In this document: positions 1-8,776 of the stretch, one piece after another
Position numbering within the stretch: the first letter of the stretch is position 1
How the letters are laid out: every line of letters begins with the position of its first letter
NCBI RefSeq assembly: GCF_004123675.1
Contig: NZ_CP035417.1
Span: forward strand, 2,285,501-2,349,500
DNA: 64,000 nucleotides
Direction: 5' to 3'
DNA from: Leisingera sp. NJS204
GTDB lineage: Bacteria; Pseudomonadota; Alphaproteobacteria; Rhodobacterales; Rhodobacteraceae
Position numbers and translations under genes: made by a program
Notes under the pieces: generated by a model
Databases searched by the model: none
The model's input: the letters and a program-made list of their open reading frames with translations, nothing else
Told to the model about the DNA's origin: nothing

Positions 1-518
1 ACCCAGCCAATGGCCAGCGCTACCGGACCTGAAAGGCCGGCGGGACCGGCCACCGCCCCAAAGGCATAGGCAACACCCCACGCAAGCAGCAGCGCCAGAA
101 ACGCCTGCAAAAGCAGCATCCCCACCGGGTAAAGCGCGGCGATCACCGGCCCTTTGCGCAGCCGCATCAGCCGCCGCAGCGCTCCAGTAGAGATATAGAT
201 CCAGGCAGTGCGCAACAGCTGCCAATAGGTGCCGGGAATGGTTGCTTCCATACTGCCGCGGACGATGTCGGACCAGACCAGCACCTCGATGTCAGCCTCG
301 GTCCGGCGCCCCTCCATCTCTGACACAACGTGCCAGCCATAGGGACCTTTGGTCTGCTTGGGGGACAGTGACAGGCTGTAGCCGGAAATCCCGGCCTGCG
401 CTGTGCCTTCCTTGCGGTACAGCTCGCGGTAACGGCGCGGGTGAATCGGATCATAGCCGGGTATGTAGAATACCCGCCGCTTGCGCACCTGCTGTTGACC
501 ATGCTCCTGCTGTGTCAC
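1..518 (-). CDS. Conserved hypothetical protein, N-terminal part (cut by window edge)
   Basis: The reverse frame stays open from a GTG at 518 to the window edge, so only the N-terminal ~172 residues are visible. It begins with charged residues, then reads FYIPGYDPIHPRRYRELYRK, a Tyr/Pro/Arg-rich segment I associate with conserved alphaproteobacterial proteins of unknown role that look faintly lipase/hydrolase-like. Residues ~125-170 hold a hydrophobic stretch (VIAALYPVGMLLLQAFLALL) that is probably membrane-spanning. The frame is also open upstream of the GTG without a better start, so the start is uncertain. Function is not assigned. Confidence 0.6.
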   Translation of the reverse strand, partial: MTQQEHGQQQVRKRRVFYIPGYDPIHPRRYRELYRKEGTAQAGISGYSLSLSPKQTKGPYGWHVVSEMEGRRTEADIEVLVWSDIVRGSMEATIPGTYWQLLRTAWIYISTGALRRLMRLRKGPVIAALYPVGMLLLQAFLALLLAWGVAYAFGAVAGPAGLSGPVALAIGW

Positions 519-589
519 GCCTTGGCCTGCATCCTTGTTCTGCGGCCAGACTAGCCGTGCATTCCGGCAAGAGTAAGGCCAGGATTGGA

Positions 590-617
590 AAAGAAAAAGG
601 GGCCCGAAGACCCCTTT
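590..617 (-). terminator. Rho-independent terminator of ccdA
   Basis: AAAGGGG (596-602) and CCCCTTT (611-617) form a 7-bp stem with an 8-nt loop. On the minus strand the stem is followed by a T-rich tract (TTTTTCTTT). It lies 14 bp beyond the ccdA stop codon. Confidence 0.75.
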
Positions 618-630
618 GAACATCTCAGGC

Positions 631-1392
631 TCAGCCCAGCGTTGCCAGCGCCGGGAATGTTTCCAGCAGCCACCAGGAGAAGGTGGTGAACAACCCGGTG
701 ACCAGCATAACGCCGACACCCAGCAACAGCCCGCCCATCACTTTTTCAATCAGTCCCATATGGCGCTTCATCTTGTTCATCAGCACCATGGAACGGGTGA
801 GAAACATCGCCGCCAGCAGAAAGGGAATGCCCAGGCCTGCGGCGTAAACGCCGAGCAGGATTGTGCCGCGGCTGACTGATGCTTCCGAGGCGGCAAGCGA
901 CAGGATCGCGCCCAGCTGCGGCCCGATGCAAGGCGTCCAGCCAAAGGCAAAAGCCAGCCCCAGAACATAAGCCCCCAAGGCGGAGCCGCCGGATTCGCCC
1001 GCCTCCATCCGCGCCTCGCGGTCCAGCAGCGGAATGCGGAACACAGACAGGAAATGCAGGCCGAATATGATCACCACCACACCTGAAACTTGCGCAAAAA
1101 GCTCCTGATTTTTCAGCACGAATGCACCAAAAACCGAGGCGGTGAAGCCCAGCAGCAGGAACACGGTGGACAGTCCCAACACAAAGAACAGCGCCGCAAT
1201 GACCGCTTTGCGCCGGGCTGCACCGGTGCCTTGCATCTCGCCGATGGTCACTCCGCTCATATAGGCCAGATACGGCGGCACGATCGGCAGGACGCAGGGC
1301 GACAGAAAACTGATCACGCCGCCTAGCAGCGCCACCAGCATGGCAGGGAGCAGCCCTGCGTCTATGATCTCGATTCCAAACATGTCCCACAC
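631..1392 (-). CDS. ccdA: Cytochrome c biogenesis protein CcdA
   Basis: This 253-residue inner-membrane protein belongs to the CcdA/DsbD transmembrane family, which passes electrons from cytoplasmic thioredoxin to periplasmic thiol carriers for haem attachment to cytochrome c. It shows about six hydrophobic segments and the two signature cysteines: SPCVLPIVPP near residue 33 in the first helix and GWTPCIGPQLG in the fourth. The family is usually 230-250 residues, so it is full length. The longest start is a GTG at 1392; an ATG three codons in (1383) is equally possible. It is divergent from the TusA-like gene and is followed by a terminator. Confidence 0.9.
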   Translation of the reverse strand: MWDMFGIEIIDAGLLPAMLVALLGGVISFLSPCVLPIVPPYLAYMSGVTIGEMQGTGAARRKAVIAALFFVLGLSTVFLLLGFTASVFGAFVLKNQELFAQVSGVVVIIFGLHFLSVFRIPLLDREARMEAGESGGSALGAYVLGLAFAFGWTPCIGPQLGAILSLAASEASVSRGTILLGVYAAGLGIPFLLAAMFLTRSMVLMNKMKRHMGLIEKVMGGLLLGVGVMLVTGLFTTFSWWLLETFPALATLG

Positions 1393-1476
1393 TTATGCCA
1401 GCAATTGACCAACGTCACGGGGCGGGTTGGTCACATCCTTGTGGACAGCATGAAACATCCCGTTTATCTGCACACC

Positions 1477-1710
1477 ATGACCGAGATCAATGAGACATTG
1501 GACGCCATCGGGCTGCTGTGCCCCCTGCCCGTCCTTAAAGCCCGCAAGCGGTTGAAATCGCTGCAGCCCGGCCATGTGCTGCAACTGCTGGCGGATGATC
1601 CGGCAGCGGTGATCGACGTGCCGCATTTCTGCAATGAGGCGGGCCATGAATTCCTCGGCCACAGCGACGGTGCAGGCCACCAGGTCTATCTGATCCGCAA
1701 GGGCAGCTAA
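1477..1710 (+). CDS. TusA-like sulfurtransferase
   Basis: This is a small SirA/TusA-fold protein of 77 residues that moves persulfide sulfur for tRNA thiolation or molybdenum cofactor/Fe-S maturation. The key motif is LLCPLPVLKARKRL, with the sulfur-carrying Cys at residue 15 followed by Pro-x-Pro, as in E. coli TusA. The start at 1477 gives the normal family length (~75-81). Upstream ATGs at 1405 and 1450 are in frame but add residues without family similarity, and none has a clear ribosome-binding site. It is divergent from ccdA, which fits a shared redox/sulfur theme, though a functional link is only inferred. Confidence 0.8.
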   Translation: MTEINETLDAIGLLCPLPVLKARKRLKSLQPGHVLQLLADDPAAVIDVPHFCNEAGHEFLGHSDGAGHQVYLIRKGS

Positions 1711-1871
1711 GACCAAAGCCGCCTTGGCGCCCTGTCCGCACAGCTGCGGAATTCGACACGAAGTGCGGCGTTGATACCGCGTGGTTTCCGAACCGAGTCA
1801 CGCGCCAGGATGCCCTTTCCTGACACACCGGCGGCAGCGTTGCCATCGCCGGCAATACCGCCAAAAAAGAA

Positions 1872-1893
1872 AGGCAGGCGCTTTGGCCTGCCT
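1872..1893 (-). terminator. Rho-independent terminator of rne
   Basis: AGGCAGG (1872-1878) pairs with CCTGCCT (1887-1893). On the minus strand the stem is followed by TTCTTTTTT. It sits 24 bp after the RNase E stop codon. Confidence 0.8.
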
Positions 1894-1917
1894 CTCCCAT
1901 TAGTTATCACTTAGCAA

Positions 1918-4900
1918 TCAGCTGCCCACCGACCACCAGCCGCGGCGTTTCGGCTTGGGCGGTGCTGCCGGTTCCGGGTCAGCCGCAGCAACGGCCATCG
2001 CAGGTTCCGGCTGCTTCTCCTGTTCCGAAGACGTCTGCTCCGGCTGGGCGGCCTCTTCTGCAGCAGGCTGTTCCGCCACCGCCTCGGCAGCCGCATCAGG
2101 TGCTGCCTCCACAGGTTCTTTCTCCGGTACAGCCTCGGCTTCAGCGGCAACCGGTTCTGCCGGCGCAGCTTCCACTTCAGCAGCGGTGACTTCCGCCGGA
2201 GCAGTGGCTTCTGCCGGAACAGTGGCTTCCGCCGGAGCGCCATCTTGGGCTTCTGCAGCACTGTCGGCGGCAGGCTCAGCATCCGGGGCAGCAGCGGCTG
2301 CTGCGCCTTTCGCAGCGTCTTCAGACGGCGCCTGTGCAACGGTTTCCGCTGCAGGGGCCTCCTCAGCGTCAGCCGCGGCCGGGGCGTCCTGCACAGAGGC
2401 TTCGGCAGGCTCAACAGCGGCGGGAGCCTCTTCTGCGGTCTCTGCCTCAGCCGGTTTGGCCTTCGGCTTGCGCGACCGGGTACGGGTGCGGCTGCGGGAA
2501 GGTTTCTTTTCCTTCACCTCTTCTGCGGCTGCGCCTTTGTCTTCGGCGGCAGCCTCCGCAGGCTCAGCTGCGTCATCCTGCTGCTTCGGCTCGTCAGACG
2601 CCTCATCGCCGTTTTCACCATCCTGGCCTTGCTCGCCATTGCCGGATTTCCGGCGGCGGCGGCGGCGGCGCTTGCGCTTGGGCTTGTCGTCCTGCGCAGC
2701 ATCGTCATCGGTGCTGGTGGCCTCCTCAACGGCTGCAGGCGCTTCTTCTTCGTCCTGGGTGGCTTCCTCAGCGTCCACCTGATCCATGATCGAGGTATCA
2801 ACGGACACCACCGGAGCAGTCGCAGCAGGCACCACGCGGGATGCGGTTTTGAACTTCTCCAGCACAAAATCCGGGCTGACCAGATGCGGATCGCCTTCGA
2901 TGCGCACGGACAGGCCGTAGCGCGCCTCGATCTGGGCAATGTGCTCGCGCTTCTGGTTCATCAGGAAATTGGCGATGGAGACCGGGCAGCGCACCAGCAC
3001 TTCGCGGGAGCGGCGGCGGGTGCCCTCTTCCTCGATCTGGCGCAGGATCGACAGCGCCATCGAGTCGTCGGAGCGGATCAGGCCGGTGCCGTGGCAATGC
3101 GGGCACGGCGCGGTGGTCGCCTCGATCATGCCGGGGCGCAGGCGCTGGCGCGACATTTCCATCAGGCCAAAGCCCGAGATCCGGCCCACCTGGATGCGGG
3201 CACGGTCGGTCTTCAGCTTGTCCTTCATGCGCTTTTCGACGGCGGCGTTGTTCTTGCGCTCGTCCATGTCGATGAAGTCGATGACGATCAAACCGGCAAG
3301 GTCGCGCAGACGCAGCTGGCGGGCGACTTCTTCAGCCGCCTCCAGATTGGTGTTGAGCGCGGTTTCCTCGATCGAGCCCTGTTTGGTGGCCCGGCCCGAG
3401 TTCACGTCGATTGCCACCAGCGCTTCGGTCACGCCGATCACGATGTAGCCGCCGGATTTCAGCTGCACGGTCGGGTTGAACATGCCTGCCAGGTAGCTTT
3501 CCACCTGGAAGCGGGCAAACAGCGGCAGCCCTTCCTGGTAGTTCTTCACGTTCTTGGCATGGGACGGCATGATCATTTTCATGAAGTCCTTGGCGATGCG
3601 GTAGCCGCGCTCGCCCTCAACCAGAACTTCGTCGATCTCGCGGCTGTAAAGATCGCGGATCGAGCGTTTGATCAGGTCGCCTTCTTCATAGATCTTGGCC
3701 GGCGCGATGGATTTCAGTGTCAGCTCACGGATCTGTTCCCACATCCGCTGCAGGTATTCATAGTCGCGCTTGATCTCGGATTTGGTGCGTTTGGCACCGG
3801 CGGTGCGCACGATCAGGCCCGCGCCGGTCGGCACGTCCAGTTCGGTTGCGATATCCTTCAGCTTCTTGCGGTCATCCGCGTTGGTGATTTTGCGGGAGAT
3901 GCCGCCGCCGCGGGCAGTGTTGGGCATCAGCACGCAATAGCGGCCGGCCAGCGACAAATAGGTGGTCAGGGCCGCACCCTTGTTGCCGCGCTCTTCCTTG
4001 ACGACCTGCACCAGCAGGACCTGGCGGACCTTGATGACTTCCTGGATCTTGTAGCGGCGCGGACGCGGCTTGCGCGGCGGACGGATGTCCTCGCTGTCGT
4101 CCTCATCAGCAACGGATTCGATGCTGTCATCTTTGGAGGTTGCATCGGCACGGCCGGTTTCGCCCGCGTCTTCATCGCTGTCGCCGCTGTCTGCGGAGTC
4201 AGCACCGGCATTGGCAGATGCGGCCTCCGGAGCAGCCGTTTCTGCATCGTCCTTGGCTGCTTCGGCGGCTGGTTCGGTGCCGGCATTTGCTTCGGCTGCA
4301 GGCTCATCCGCAGCTTCTGCGGGTGCCTCTTCAGCAGCGGCGGCCTCAACTGCCGCCCCTTCAGGTGCTTTTTCGCCAGCAGTCTCAGCGGGTCCGGCAG
4401 CCACTTCAGCTTCGGCTGCCTCAGGTGCAGACGCATCATCGTCTTCCGGCTCTTCCACCGGCGTTTCCGCGACATGCTCCACCGGCGAGGACCCTTCCGG
4501 CACGTCCGCCAGATCATCCCCGGCCTCAGCACTGTCGCTCAGGTCGATGGTCTCCATTCCGGCGATTTCAGCGGTCTTCTCCTCAGAGGCCTCAACCTCC
4601 TTGGTTTCCACCGCATCATCGGAAGAAGTCTTGGCAGCCTTGGCGGCGGATTTGGAGCGGCGCGACCGTTTGGGCTTGGCCGGTTTTTCGTCGTCTTCCT
4701 CGTCGCGGGCGCGCATCGCTTCGGCATAGGCGCGTTCTTCCTCCATCAGCGCCTCACGGTCGGCGACGGGGATCTGGTAATAATCCGGGTGGATTTCGGA
4801 GAACGCCAGGAAGCCATGACGGTTGCCGCCATAGTCCACAAACGCCGCCTGCAGCGACGGTTCGACCCGGGTTACTTTTGCGAGGTAAATGTTGCCAGCA

Positions 4901-5013
4901 AGCTGGCGTTTATTTTCGGATTCAAAGTCGAATTCCTCAACCTTGTTTCCATCCACAACCACAACACGGGTCTCTTCCGCGTGGGTGGCGTCGATAAGCA
5001 TCTTCTTTGCCAT
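1918..5013 (-). CDS. rne: Ribonuclease E
   Basis: This endoribonuclease of 1031 residues is the scaffold of the RNA degradosome and acts in mRNA turnover and rRNA/tRNA processing. The S1 RNA-binding domain starts at residue ~37 (GNIYLAKVTRVEPSLQAAF) and is interrupted at ~85-318 by a long Ala/Glu-rich acidic insertion before resuming at RYKIQEVIKVRQVLLVQV. The catalytic DNase I-like part carries both metal-binding aspartates (IDVNSGR near 531 and VIDFIDM). CPHCHGTG near 635 is the Zn-link that joins dimers. The last ~300 residues are low-complexity Ala/Glu/Pro with Arg/Lys patches such as KPKRKRRRRRRR, as expected for RNA binding and partner docking. ATG 5013 is preferred over the GTG at 5028 because AAGGA lies just upstream. 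Confidence 0.95.
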   Translation of the reverse strand: MAKKMLIDATHAEETRVVVVDGNKVEEFDFESENKRQLAGNIYLAKVTRVEPSLQAAFVDYGGNRHGFLAFSEIHPDYYQIPVADREALMEEERAYAEAMRARDEEDDEKPAKPKRSRRSKSAAKAAKTSSDDAVETKEVEASEEKTAEIAGMETIDLSDSAEAGDDLADVPEGSSPVEHVAETPVEEPEDDDASAPEAAEAEVAAGPAETAGEKAPEGAAVEAAAAEEAPAEAADEPAAEANAGTEPAAEAAKDDAETAAPEAASANAGADSADSGDSDEDAGETGRADATSKDDSIESVADEDDSEDIRPPRKPRPRRYKIQEVIKVRQVLLVQVVKEERGNKGAALTTYLSLAGRYCVLMPNTARGGGISRKITNADDRKKLKDIATELDVPTGAGLIVRTAGAKRTKSEIKRDYEYLQRMWEQIRELTLKSIAPAKIYEEGDLIKRSIRDLYSREIDEVLVEGERGYRIAKDFMKMIMPSHAKNVKNYQEGLPLFARFQVESYLAGMFNPTVQLKSGGYIVIGVTEALVAIDVNSGRATKQGSIEETALNTNLEAAEEVARQLRLRDLAGLIVIDFIDMDERKNNAAVEKRMKDKLKTDRARIQVGRISGFGLMEMSRQRLRPGMIEATTAPCPHCHGTGLIRSDDSMALSILRQIEEEGTRRRSREVLVRCPVSIANFLMNQKREHIAQIEARYGLSVRIEGDPHLVSPDFVLEKFKTASRVVPAATAPVVSVDTSIMDQVDAEEATQDEEEAPAAVEEATSTDDDAAQDDKPKRKRRRRRRRKSGNGEQGQDGENGDEASDEPKQQDDAAEPAEAAAEDKGAAAEEVKEKKPSRSRTRTRSRKPKAKPAEAETAEEAPAAVEPAEASVQDAPAAADAEEAPAAETVAQAPSEDAAKGAAAAAAPDAEPAADSAAEAQDGAPAEATVPAEATAPAEVTAAEVEAAPAEPVAAEAEAVPEKEPVEAAPDAAAEAVAEQPAAEEAAQPEQTSSEQEKQPEPAMAVAAADPEPAAPPKPKRRGWWSVGS

Positions 5014-5598
5014 GTGTCCTTGGTGCACCTGCCCTGTGCGTCCGCAAGCCTCTTGTTTCCAGGCGGCCGCGCACGTTTCGGGTGGTGTCTTGTCAGGGCG
5101 ATCTGGGACGGCGCGGTGCAGCAGGTGGTCCCGGGATCGATGCCCGGCCTTCCTGCCTCAGTGCTTTTCGCTCTCGCGCGCGTCATCGCGGTTCTTCTCC
5201 GGCAGGCGGGTGCTGCCCGTCCCTGCCACATTATCCCTGCACCGGCTTAAATTCCGGCTTGGGCGCTAAACTGCCCTCCAAAGTTCGGAGGGCCAATCGG
5301 TCTGACTGCAGCTTTCTCGGATCATGCCGGACAAAAACCGCAGTCAGCGAAACTCATAAGAACGGGGGAACCATACACCGGTTTCCGGCCCGTTTGGTCA
5401 GCATAAGGCCTGTGGATAGGTAATGACAATGGACATTCGTCACCACGGGCATTGAAAATGAAACCTGCCGGCCCATAGCAGACAACGCATTAAATTATGG
5501 TAAGTTTTCAGCCGGCTGCCGGAGTTCCAATAGAACTCCGGCGCGCAAGCATTTGTTTTCCCGGCCGGTTCCCATGCCGAAAACAGCAGCGGCGGCGG
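5014..5598. other. 585-bp intergenic region: probable rne leader and dctD terminator
   Basis: There is no convincing gene between rne and dctD, both on the minus strand. Open frames here lack ribosome-binding sites and family similarity. The half nearest rne is GC-rich and probably transcribed as a long 5' untranslated leader, as seen for RNase E genes that control their own mRNA; this is inference. The half nearest dctD is more A+T-rich (e.g. TTAAATTATGG near 5490) and holds the hairpins that should end the dctB-dctD transcript. I could not fix a promoter. Confidence 0.5.
5518..5542 (-). terminator. Perfect 10-bp hairpin downstream of dctD
   Basis: GCCGGAGTTC (5518-5527) and GAACTCCGGC (5533-5542) form a perfect stem around a 5-nt loop. 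A second imperfect inverted repeat, TGTTTTCccGGC/GCCGAAAACA, lies at 5554-5585, nearer the dctD stop. There is no clean U-run, so the pair may act together as the end of the dctB-dctD transcript. Confidence 0.5.
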
Positions 5599-6936
5599 TT
5601 ACGCCAGATAGTCGGACCGCTGCAGGCCGTATTTGGCCATCTTCTCGTTCAGCGTCCGGCGCGGCAGGCACAGCTCGTCCATCACGCTGGCAATAGACCC
5701 TTTGTGGCGGCGCATGGTGTTGTCGATCAGCATCCGCTCAAAGGCTTCCACATATTCCTTCAGCGGCTTGCCTTCGGTGGTCATCACCGGCTGCATTTCC
5801 TCGTGATCGGACATCAAGAGCGAGGCAATGGTGCCTGACCCCCGGCGCGACTGCAGGACCGCGCGTTCCGCGATGTTGATCAGCTGACGCACGTTGCCCG
5901 GCCAGGGTGCCTGCAGCAGCTGTGCCGCCTCCTGCGCGCTGACCTGCGGCGCTTCGCAGCCGTATTCTTCCGAGAATTGCTCGGACAGGCGGGTGAACAG
6001 CGTCAGGATATCTTCGCCGCGCTGGCGCAGCGGCGGCACGGTGATGCGCAGCGCTGCCAGGCGGTAGAACAGATCCGGGCGCAGCGCGTCTTCGCAGGTC
6101 TTGCCCGCTTCCTGCAGGTTGGAAATGGCGATAATCCGGGTTTCTGCCGGGGTGCCCTGCTCATTGATCACACTCAGCAGCTTGGCCTGCAGCGTTTCCG
6201 ACAGTGCATCGATATCTTCCAGCACCAGGGTGCCGCCGCGGGCTTCCTCGACCGCGGGCAGCATGCTGTCTTCGGGCAGCATCGGCCCGAACAGACGCTT
6301 GGCCAGTGCTTCTTCTTCCAAGGCGGCACAGGAGATCAGCACGAATTTCTTGCCCGCCCGGCTGCCAACCGCGTGCAGCGCATGCGCCACCAGGGTTTTG
6401 CCGGTGCCGGTCTCGCCGTCGATCAGCACATGGCCGTCAGCCTGCCCCAGATCCAGGATATCTTCGCGCAGGCGCTCCATCACCGGGCTTTGGCCGATCA
6501 GCTTCTTCATGATCTGGCCGCCATCCGACAGCTCGCGCCGCAGCGCCCGGTTGTCCAGCGTCAGACGGCGGGCACCGGTGGCGCGCTTGGCCAGTTCCGA
6601 CATCCGGTCCGGGTTGAACGGTTTTTCCAGGAAGTCGAAGGCGCCCACGCGCATCGCCTCCACCGCCATCGGCACATCGCCATGGCCGGTGATCATGATC
6701 ACCGGCAGCGCGGAATCGCTGCCCATCAGTTTTTTCAGGAACTGCATCCCGTCCATGCCCGGCATCTTGATGTCGGAGATCACGATCCCCGGGTAATCCG
6801 GCCCCAGCACCTTGAGCGCTTCTTCGGCGCTGGAGAAGGTCTCGGTGTCGTAACCCGACAATGCCAGCCACTGGCTGATCGACTGCCGCATATCCTGTTC
6901 GTCGTCCACGATCGCGATTTTCATAGCCTGGGCCAT
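5599..6936 (-). CDS. dctD: DctD-like response regulator, AAA+ NtrC-type but lacking GAFTGA
   Basis: This 445-residue response regulator is partner of the adjacent DctB kinase; the family controls C4-dicarboxylate (succinate, malate, fumarate) uptake. Receiver domain: residues 6-120 with the phosphate-accepting Asp55 in VISDIKMPG. AAA+ domain: Walker A GETGTGKT (173-180), Walker B GGTLVLEDID (~233-242) and a sensor/arginine region DLFYRLAALRITVPPLRQR. The C-terminus is a Fis-type helix-turn-helix (LPRRTLNEKMAKYGL). The segment between Walker A and B, where sigma-54 activators carry GAFTGA, reads KRLFGPMLPEDSMLP and has no such motif. It may therefore not activate sigma-54 RNA polymerase in the classical way. 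It sits 31 bp downstream of dctB. Confidence 0.85.
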   Translation of the reverse strand: MAQAMKIAIVDDEQDMRQSISQWLALSGYDTETFSSAEEALKVLGPDYPGIVISDIKMPGMDGMQFLKKLMGSDSALPVIMITGHGDVPMAVEAMRVGAFDFLEKPFNPDRMSELAKRATGARRLTLDNRALRRELSDGGQIMKKLIGQSPVMERLREDILDLGQADGHVLIDGETGTGKTLVAHALHAVGSRAGKKFVLISCAALEEEALAKRLFGPMLPEDSMLPAVEEARGGTLVLEDIDALSETLQAKLLSVINEQGTPAETRIIAISNLQEAGKTCEDALRPDLFYRLAALRITVPPLRQRGEDILTLFTRLSEQFSEEYGCEAPQVSAQEAAQLLQAPWPGNVRQLINIAERAVLQSRRGSGTIASLLMSDHEEMQPVMTTEGKPLKEYVEAFERMLIDNTMRRHKGSIASVMDELCLPRRTLNEKMAKYGLQRSDYLA

Positions 6937-6967
6937 GCGCGTTCTCTCCTAATCTTCAGGGGCTGCT

Positions 6968-8740
6968 TCATTCCGCAGCCTCGATACCGTCCACCAGGAC
7001 CGGCAATTGCATCTCAAAGACCGCGCCGCCGTTCTGGCCGTTGCGGGCAGTCAGCCGTCCCCCTAGGTCGTTGACGATCCCCGAGGAGATGGCAAGACCC
7101 AAACCAACCCCGTCGCCGGGCTGCTTGGTGGTGTAGAACGGCTCGAACAATTCATCGAAGTCGTTGATCCCCACCCCGTTGTCGCGCACCGACAGGGTTG
7201 CCGTCTCACCCGCGGCCAGCAGGATTTCCACCTCCGGGTCGGTCACCGATTTGGTGGCGTCCAGCGCGTTACGCAAGAGGTTGACCATGACCTGTTCCAG
7301 CCGCATCCGGTCGCCCATCACCATAACAGGTTCTTCGGGCAAAATCCGGGTGATTTTCACATGCCGCTGACGCAGCTGCGGTTCCATCATCGACAGGCTG
7401 GAGGCCAGCGCATCGCCCACGTTTACAGGGCTGAACGTATCGCCGCCCTTGCGCGCGTAGGATTTCAGCTGACGGGTGATCGCCCCCATCCGTTCGATCA
7501 AGTCATCGATCCGGCCAAAGGAGGCCAGCGCCTCATCCGGGCGGTTGCGGTTAAGCAGCAGACGGGCGCCGGCCAGATAGGTTTTCATCGCTGCCAGCGG
7601 CTGGTTCAGCTCGTGGCTGACGGCAGCCGACATCTCACCCAAGGCGGCCAGTTTCGAGCTTTGCGCCAGGCTCTGTTCCGCCACTGCAAGGGTCTTTTGC
7701 ATCCGCTCCCGCTCGGCAATTTCCCGCTGCAAGCGGGCGTTCAATACGCGAAGCTCTGCCGACTCGCGCTGGAACAAGGCCATCCGCAGCGCGGTTTTCC
7801 GGCTGAGCGCATAAAACGCCAGCGCCAGCAGGATGGCGAATCCCATAATTTCCAGCGCCAGCACTGCGTTAACCCGCTCGCGCACCGAGGAATAAGTGGT
7901 GAAGGACGCCATCCGCCAGCCCTGGAACGGCACCCGGGTTTCCAGCCGCATCACCGCCTCACCCTGAAGATAGGCGTCCGGCGGCAGCGCGGTCCAGTCG
8001 GTGGTGGCGCGGATCGCCCGCTGGATGGCGCCCTCGGGTGTCTGCAGGGTCAGCGCGTCGCCTTCCTGCAGCCCGCGCCAGCGCGCCTCGGTGGCCAGGA
8101 TGATATTGCCGGTGCTGTCGGTGACCAGCACCGCATCGGAAATCCCGGCCCAGGCCCGCTCGAACTTCTGCAAGTCCACCTCGACCACAATCGCGCCCAG
8201 CACGCCGGTCGCATCAATCATCCGCCGGGAATAGGTGAAACGGTAGCCGCCCACTTCCCGCGGGATCACCGAAAAAACTGTCGATTTGGCCCGGATCGCA
8301 TCGACAAAATAGGCAGCATTGCGATGGGTCTCGCCCAACCGGTTGCGGTCGGTTGCGGCCACCGTGCGGCCATCCTGCGCCAGCAGCATGATCGACGCCG
8401 CGCCAATCTCATCCACAAACGAGATCAGCCGCTGGGTGGACAGGGAAAAGTCATTGGATTGCAGTGCCGAAATCAGCGTCTGGTCGCGCGCCAGCAGCTG
8501 CGGCACAATTGCATGCTGGCGCAGCTCGCTCAGCAGGTTGCCCGAATACAGCGCCAGCCGCAGCTCGGCCCGGTTGCGGGTGCTTTCGGTAAAACGGTGG
8601 GTCAGCGCCCGGTTTGTGGTCCACACGGTGACAGCCGCCACCAGCATGAACAGCACAAGCGACAGCCGTGCGCGCCACGAAATCGTGCGCGAGCCGGTCT
8701 TCCGCTTGGGTTTGGTCACATCAAAGCGCGGGGCGGTCAT
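6968..8740 (-). CDS. dctB: DctB-like C4-dicarboxylate sensor histidine kinase
   Basis: This is a 590-residue inner-membrane kinase. Transmembrane helices at ~24-41 and ~292-312 flank a ~250-residue periplasmic sensor of the double-PDC type found in DctB, which binds C4-dicarboxylates. A coiled-coil segment (~325-365) leads to the HisKA domain with the phosphorylated His376 in SAAVSHELNQPLAAMK. The ATPase domain shows the N box (VNLLRNALDA), G1 (DNGVGI) and G2 (GVGLGLAIS). dctD lies 31 bp downstream and forms its operon. purQ lies only 36 bp upstream on the same strand, so some read-through from purine genes is possible. The transport genes (dctPQM) are not in this window. Confidence 0.88.
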   Translation of the reverse strand: MTAPRFDVTKPKRKTGSRTISWRARLSLVLFMLVAAVTVWTTNRALTHRFTESTRNRAELRLALYSGNLLSELRQHAIVPQLLARDQTLISALQSNDFSLSTQRLISFVDEIGAASIMLLAQDGRTVAATDRNRLGETHRNAAYFVDAIRAKSTVFSVIPREVGGYRFTYSRRMIDATGVLGAIVVEVDLQKFERAWAGISDAVLVTDSTGNIILATEARWRGLQEGDALTLQTPEGAIQRAIRATTDWTALPPDAYLQGEAVMRLETRVPFQGWRMASFTTYSSVRERVNAVLALEIMGFAILLALAFYALSRKTALRMALFQRESAELRVLNARLQREIAERERMQKTLAVAEQSLAQSSKLAALGEMSAAVSHELNQPLAAMKTYLAGARLLLNRNRPDEALASFGRIDDLIERMGAITRQLKSYARKGGDTFSPVNVGDALASSLSMMEPQLRQRHVKITRILPEEPVMVMGDRMRLEQVMVNLLRNALDATKSVTDPEVEILLAAGETATLSVRDNGVGINDFDELFEPFYTTKQPGDGVGLGLAISSGIVNDLGGRLTARNGQNGGAVFEMQLPVLVDGIEAAE

Positions 8741-8776
8741 AAACTATACCTATTGCGGCCGCCCCGCATCCTCAAG

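Noticed and set aside
1707-1910. A 67-codon minus-strand frame downstream of rne
   Set aside because: Includes the rne terminator hairpin and lacks a ribosome-binding site.
2245-5250. A 1001-codon open frame on the plus strand opposite rne
   Set aside because: It is the antisense shadow of the low-complexity, GC-rich RNase E gene; no domain, no ribosome-binding site, and the opposite strand clearly encodes RNase E.
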